From an uncultured Collinsella sp. (GTDB lineage: Bacteria > Actinomycetota > Coriobacteriia > Coriobacteriales > Coriobacteriaceae), in NCBI GenBank assembly GCA_958415665.1, contig CATYZK010000058.1:1-5514 (forward strand): DNA of 5,514 nucleotides. The letters are read 5' to 3'. Positions 4,646-5,514 of this stretch are shown here, piece after piece. A program made the translations under genes and the position numbers. Positions within the stretch are counted from its first letter, which is position 1; each line of letters begins with the position of its first letter. The notes under the pieces are model-generated. The model had not been told where the DNA came from, ran no database searches, and saw nothing but the letters and a program-made list of their open reading frames with translations.

Positions 4646-5514
4646 TCACGCTTCGCCCCAGAATCTATGGGTGTTGCGCAGGAGCTGTGCAGTTTTGTCC
4701 TCGGCAGCCTCGATGTCCGCCTCGTCAGCCTGCCAGGTCCAGTTGCCCGTGGCGACACCCGGCACGTTCATGCGGGCATCGTCGCCCAACCCCAGCACGT
4801 CCTGCAGCGGCATCATCACAAGGGGGGCGTCGCTTGCCAGCGCGTCGCCCATCAGCTTGGCCGCGCATTCAACACCGCTCGGCTCGTCGCCGACTGCAAA
4901 GGAGCGCGTGCACCAACCGGCGAGCGTCGACGTGTCGTGGGTCGAGGTGTACAGAATCTTGCCCGGCGTGGGATGCACGCCACAGCGAACGTCGTAGTCG
5001 CTAAACTCCAGCACGTCCATGCCGGGGAAGCCGCAGGTCGAAGCCATCGCGCGAACGCCGGGCGTCAAATAACCCAGATCCTCGGCGATAAAGTTGAGCG
5101 GACCCAGCTCATCGTAGGCAGTCTGGAACAGATCCTTGCCCGGGCCTGCCAGCCAGCGGCCGTCGGCACAGGCCTTGCCCGCGGGAATGCTGAAGTAGCT
5201 GTGGAAGCCCAGGAAGTGGTCCAGGCGCACGCGGTCGTACAGCGAGAACGCACGGCGCAGACGGTCCATCCACCAACGGTAGCCGTTCTCCTTCATGTGG
5301 TCCCAGCGGAACGTCGGGTTGCCCCACGCCTGGCCCTCGGGCGCAAAATTGTCGGGCGGCGCGCCGGAAATCTCAATCGCCTTGCCGGTAACGGACAGCC
5401 AGAAGTTCTCGGGCTCGCTCCACGCGTCGGCCGAATCGTCCGAGACGTACATCGGAATGTCGCCGATGACCTCGATGCCCTTCTTGTGCGCGTAGTTCAT
5501 GAGCTCGCACCAGG
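4646..5514 (-). CDS. malQ: 4-alpha-glucanotransferase (amylomaltase, GH77), 3' part
   Basis: MalQ transfers glucan chains between maltodextrins in the cytosol during maltose or glycogen use. The C-terminal 289 codons are visible; the frame is open to the window end (WCEL before the Met at 5500), so roughly 200 N-terminal residues should lie outside. Counting that Met as 1: GDIPMYVSDDSADAW (13-27) is typical MalQ; D94 in VRLDHFLGF is the expected nucleophile; E140 in IAEDLG the acid/base; D189 in STHDTST the third carboxylate; RMNVPGVATGNWTW (243-256) is the conserved end region. Two places differ from the common form: HFLGF instead of HFRGF, and THDTST instead of THDNDT. The catalytic acids are intact, so activity is expected. 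fmdB follows on the same strand with 88 nt between, which contain a hairpin and a palindrome. Family assignment is secure; the fine substrate preference is not. Confidence 0.95.
   Translation of the reverse strand, partial: WCELMNYAHKKGIEVIGDIPMYVSDDSADAWSEPENFWLSVTGKAIEISGAPPDNFAPEGQAWGNPTFRWDHMKENGYRWWMDRLRRAFSLYDRVRLDHFLGFHSYFSIPAGKACADGRWLAGPGKDLFQTAYDELGPLNFIAEDLGYLTPGVRAMASTCGFPGMDVLEFSDYDVRCGVHPTPGKILYTSTHDTSTLAGWCTRSFAVGDEPSGVECAAKLMGDALASDAPLVMMPLQDVLGLGDDARMNVPGVATGNWTWQADEADIEAAEDKTAQLLRNTHRFWGEA

Overview
This window looks like chromosome from a high-GC Gram-positive bacterium. The most likely group is Coriobacteriia, perhaps Collinsella or a relative. That is inferred from overall GC richness, the style of the proteins, and the gene set; no rRNA or marker tree supports it. 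The genes are mostly housekeeping, and I see no phage, transposase, CRISPR or defence genes.

Left part (1-4179, + strand): the 3' part of priA (replication restart helicase), def (peptide deformylase), fmt (methionyl-tRNA formyltransferase) and rsmB (16S rRNA m5C methyltransferase). Fmt formylates initiator Met-tRNA and Def later removes the formyl group, so the two bracket one cycle of translation initiation; RsmB modifies the small ribosomal subunit. priA and def are almost contiguous, and fmt and rsmB overlap by four bases. def and fmt are unusually far apart (329 nt). That gap holds a very strong palindrome at 1544-1643 (26-bp perfect stem extending to about 35 bp), followed by a G+T-rich leader with a possible tiny Trp-rich ORF and a G-run cluster.

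Middle (4180-4320): a second long hairpin (22-bp stem, 4186-4252), different in sequence from the first, then a compact terminator-like hairpin (4278-4315) lying between the convergent rsmB and fmdB genes. The fmt-rsmB pair is therefore bracketed by two long palindromes. fmt, above all its 5' end, uses T-ending codons heavily, unlike def and the 3' end of rsmB.

Right part (4321-5514, - strand): a small FmdB-type zinc-ribbon protein with an extra Cys/His tail, and upstream of it the 3' part of malQ (GH77 4-alpha-glucanotransferase), which runs off the window. Between them are a hairpin and a perfect CAAACGTTTG palindrome resembling a LacI-family operator core, placed where it could control fmdB.

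The protein genes themselves are well-known families. The least explained parts are the two long palindromes, the composition change at fmt, the fmt leader and the malQ-fmdB spacer.
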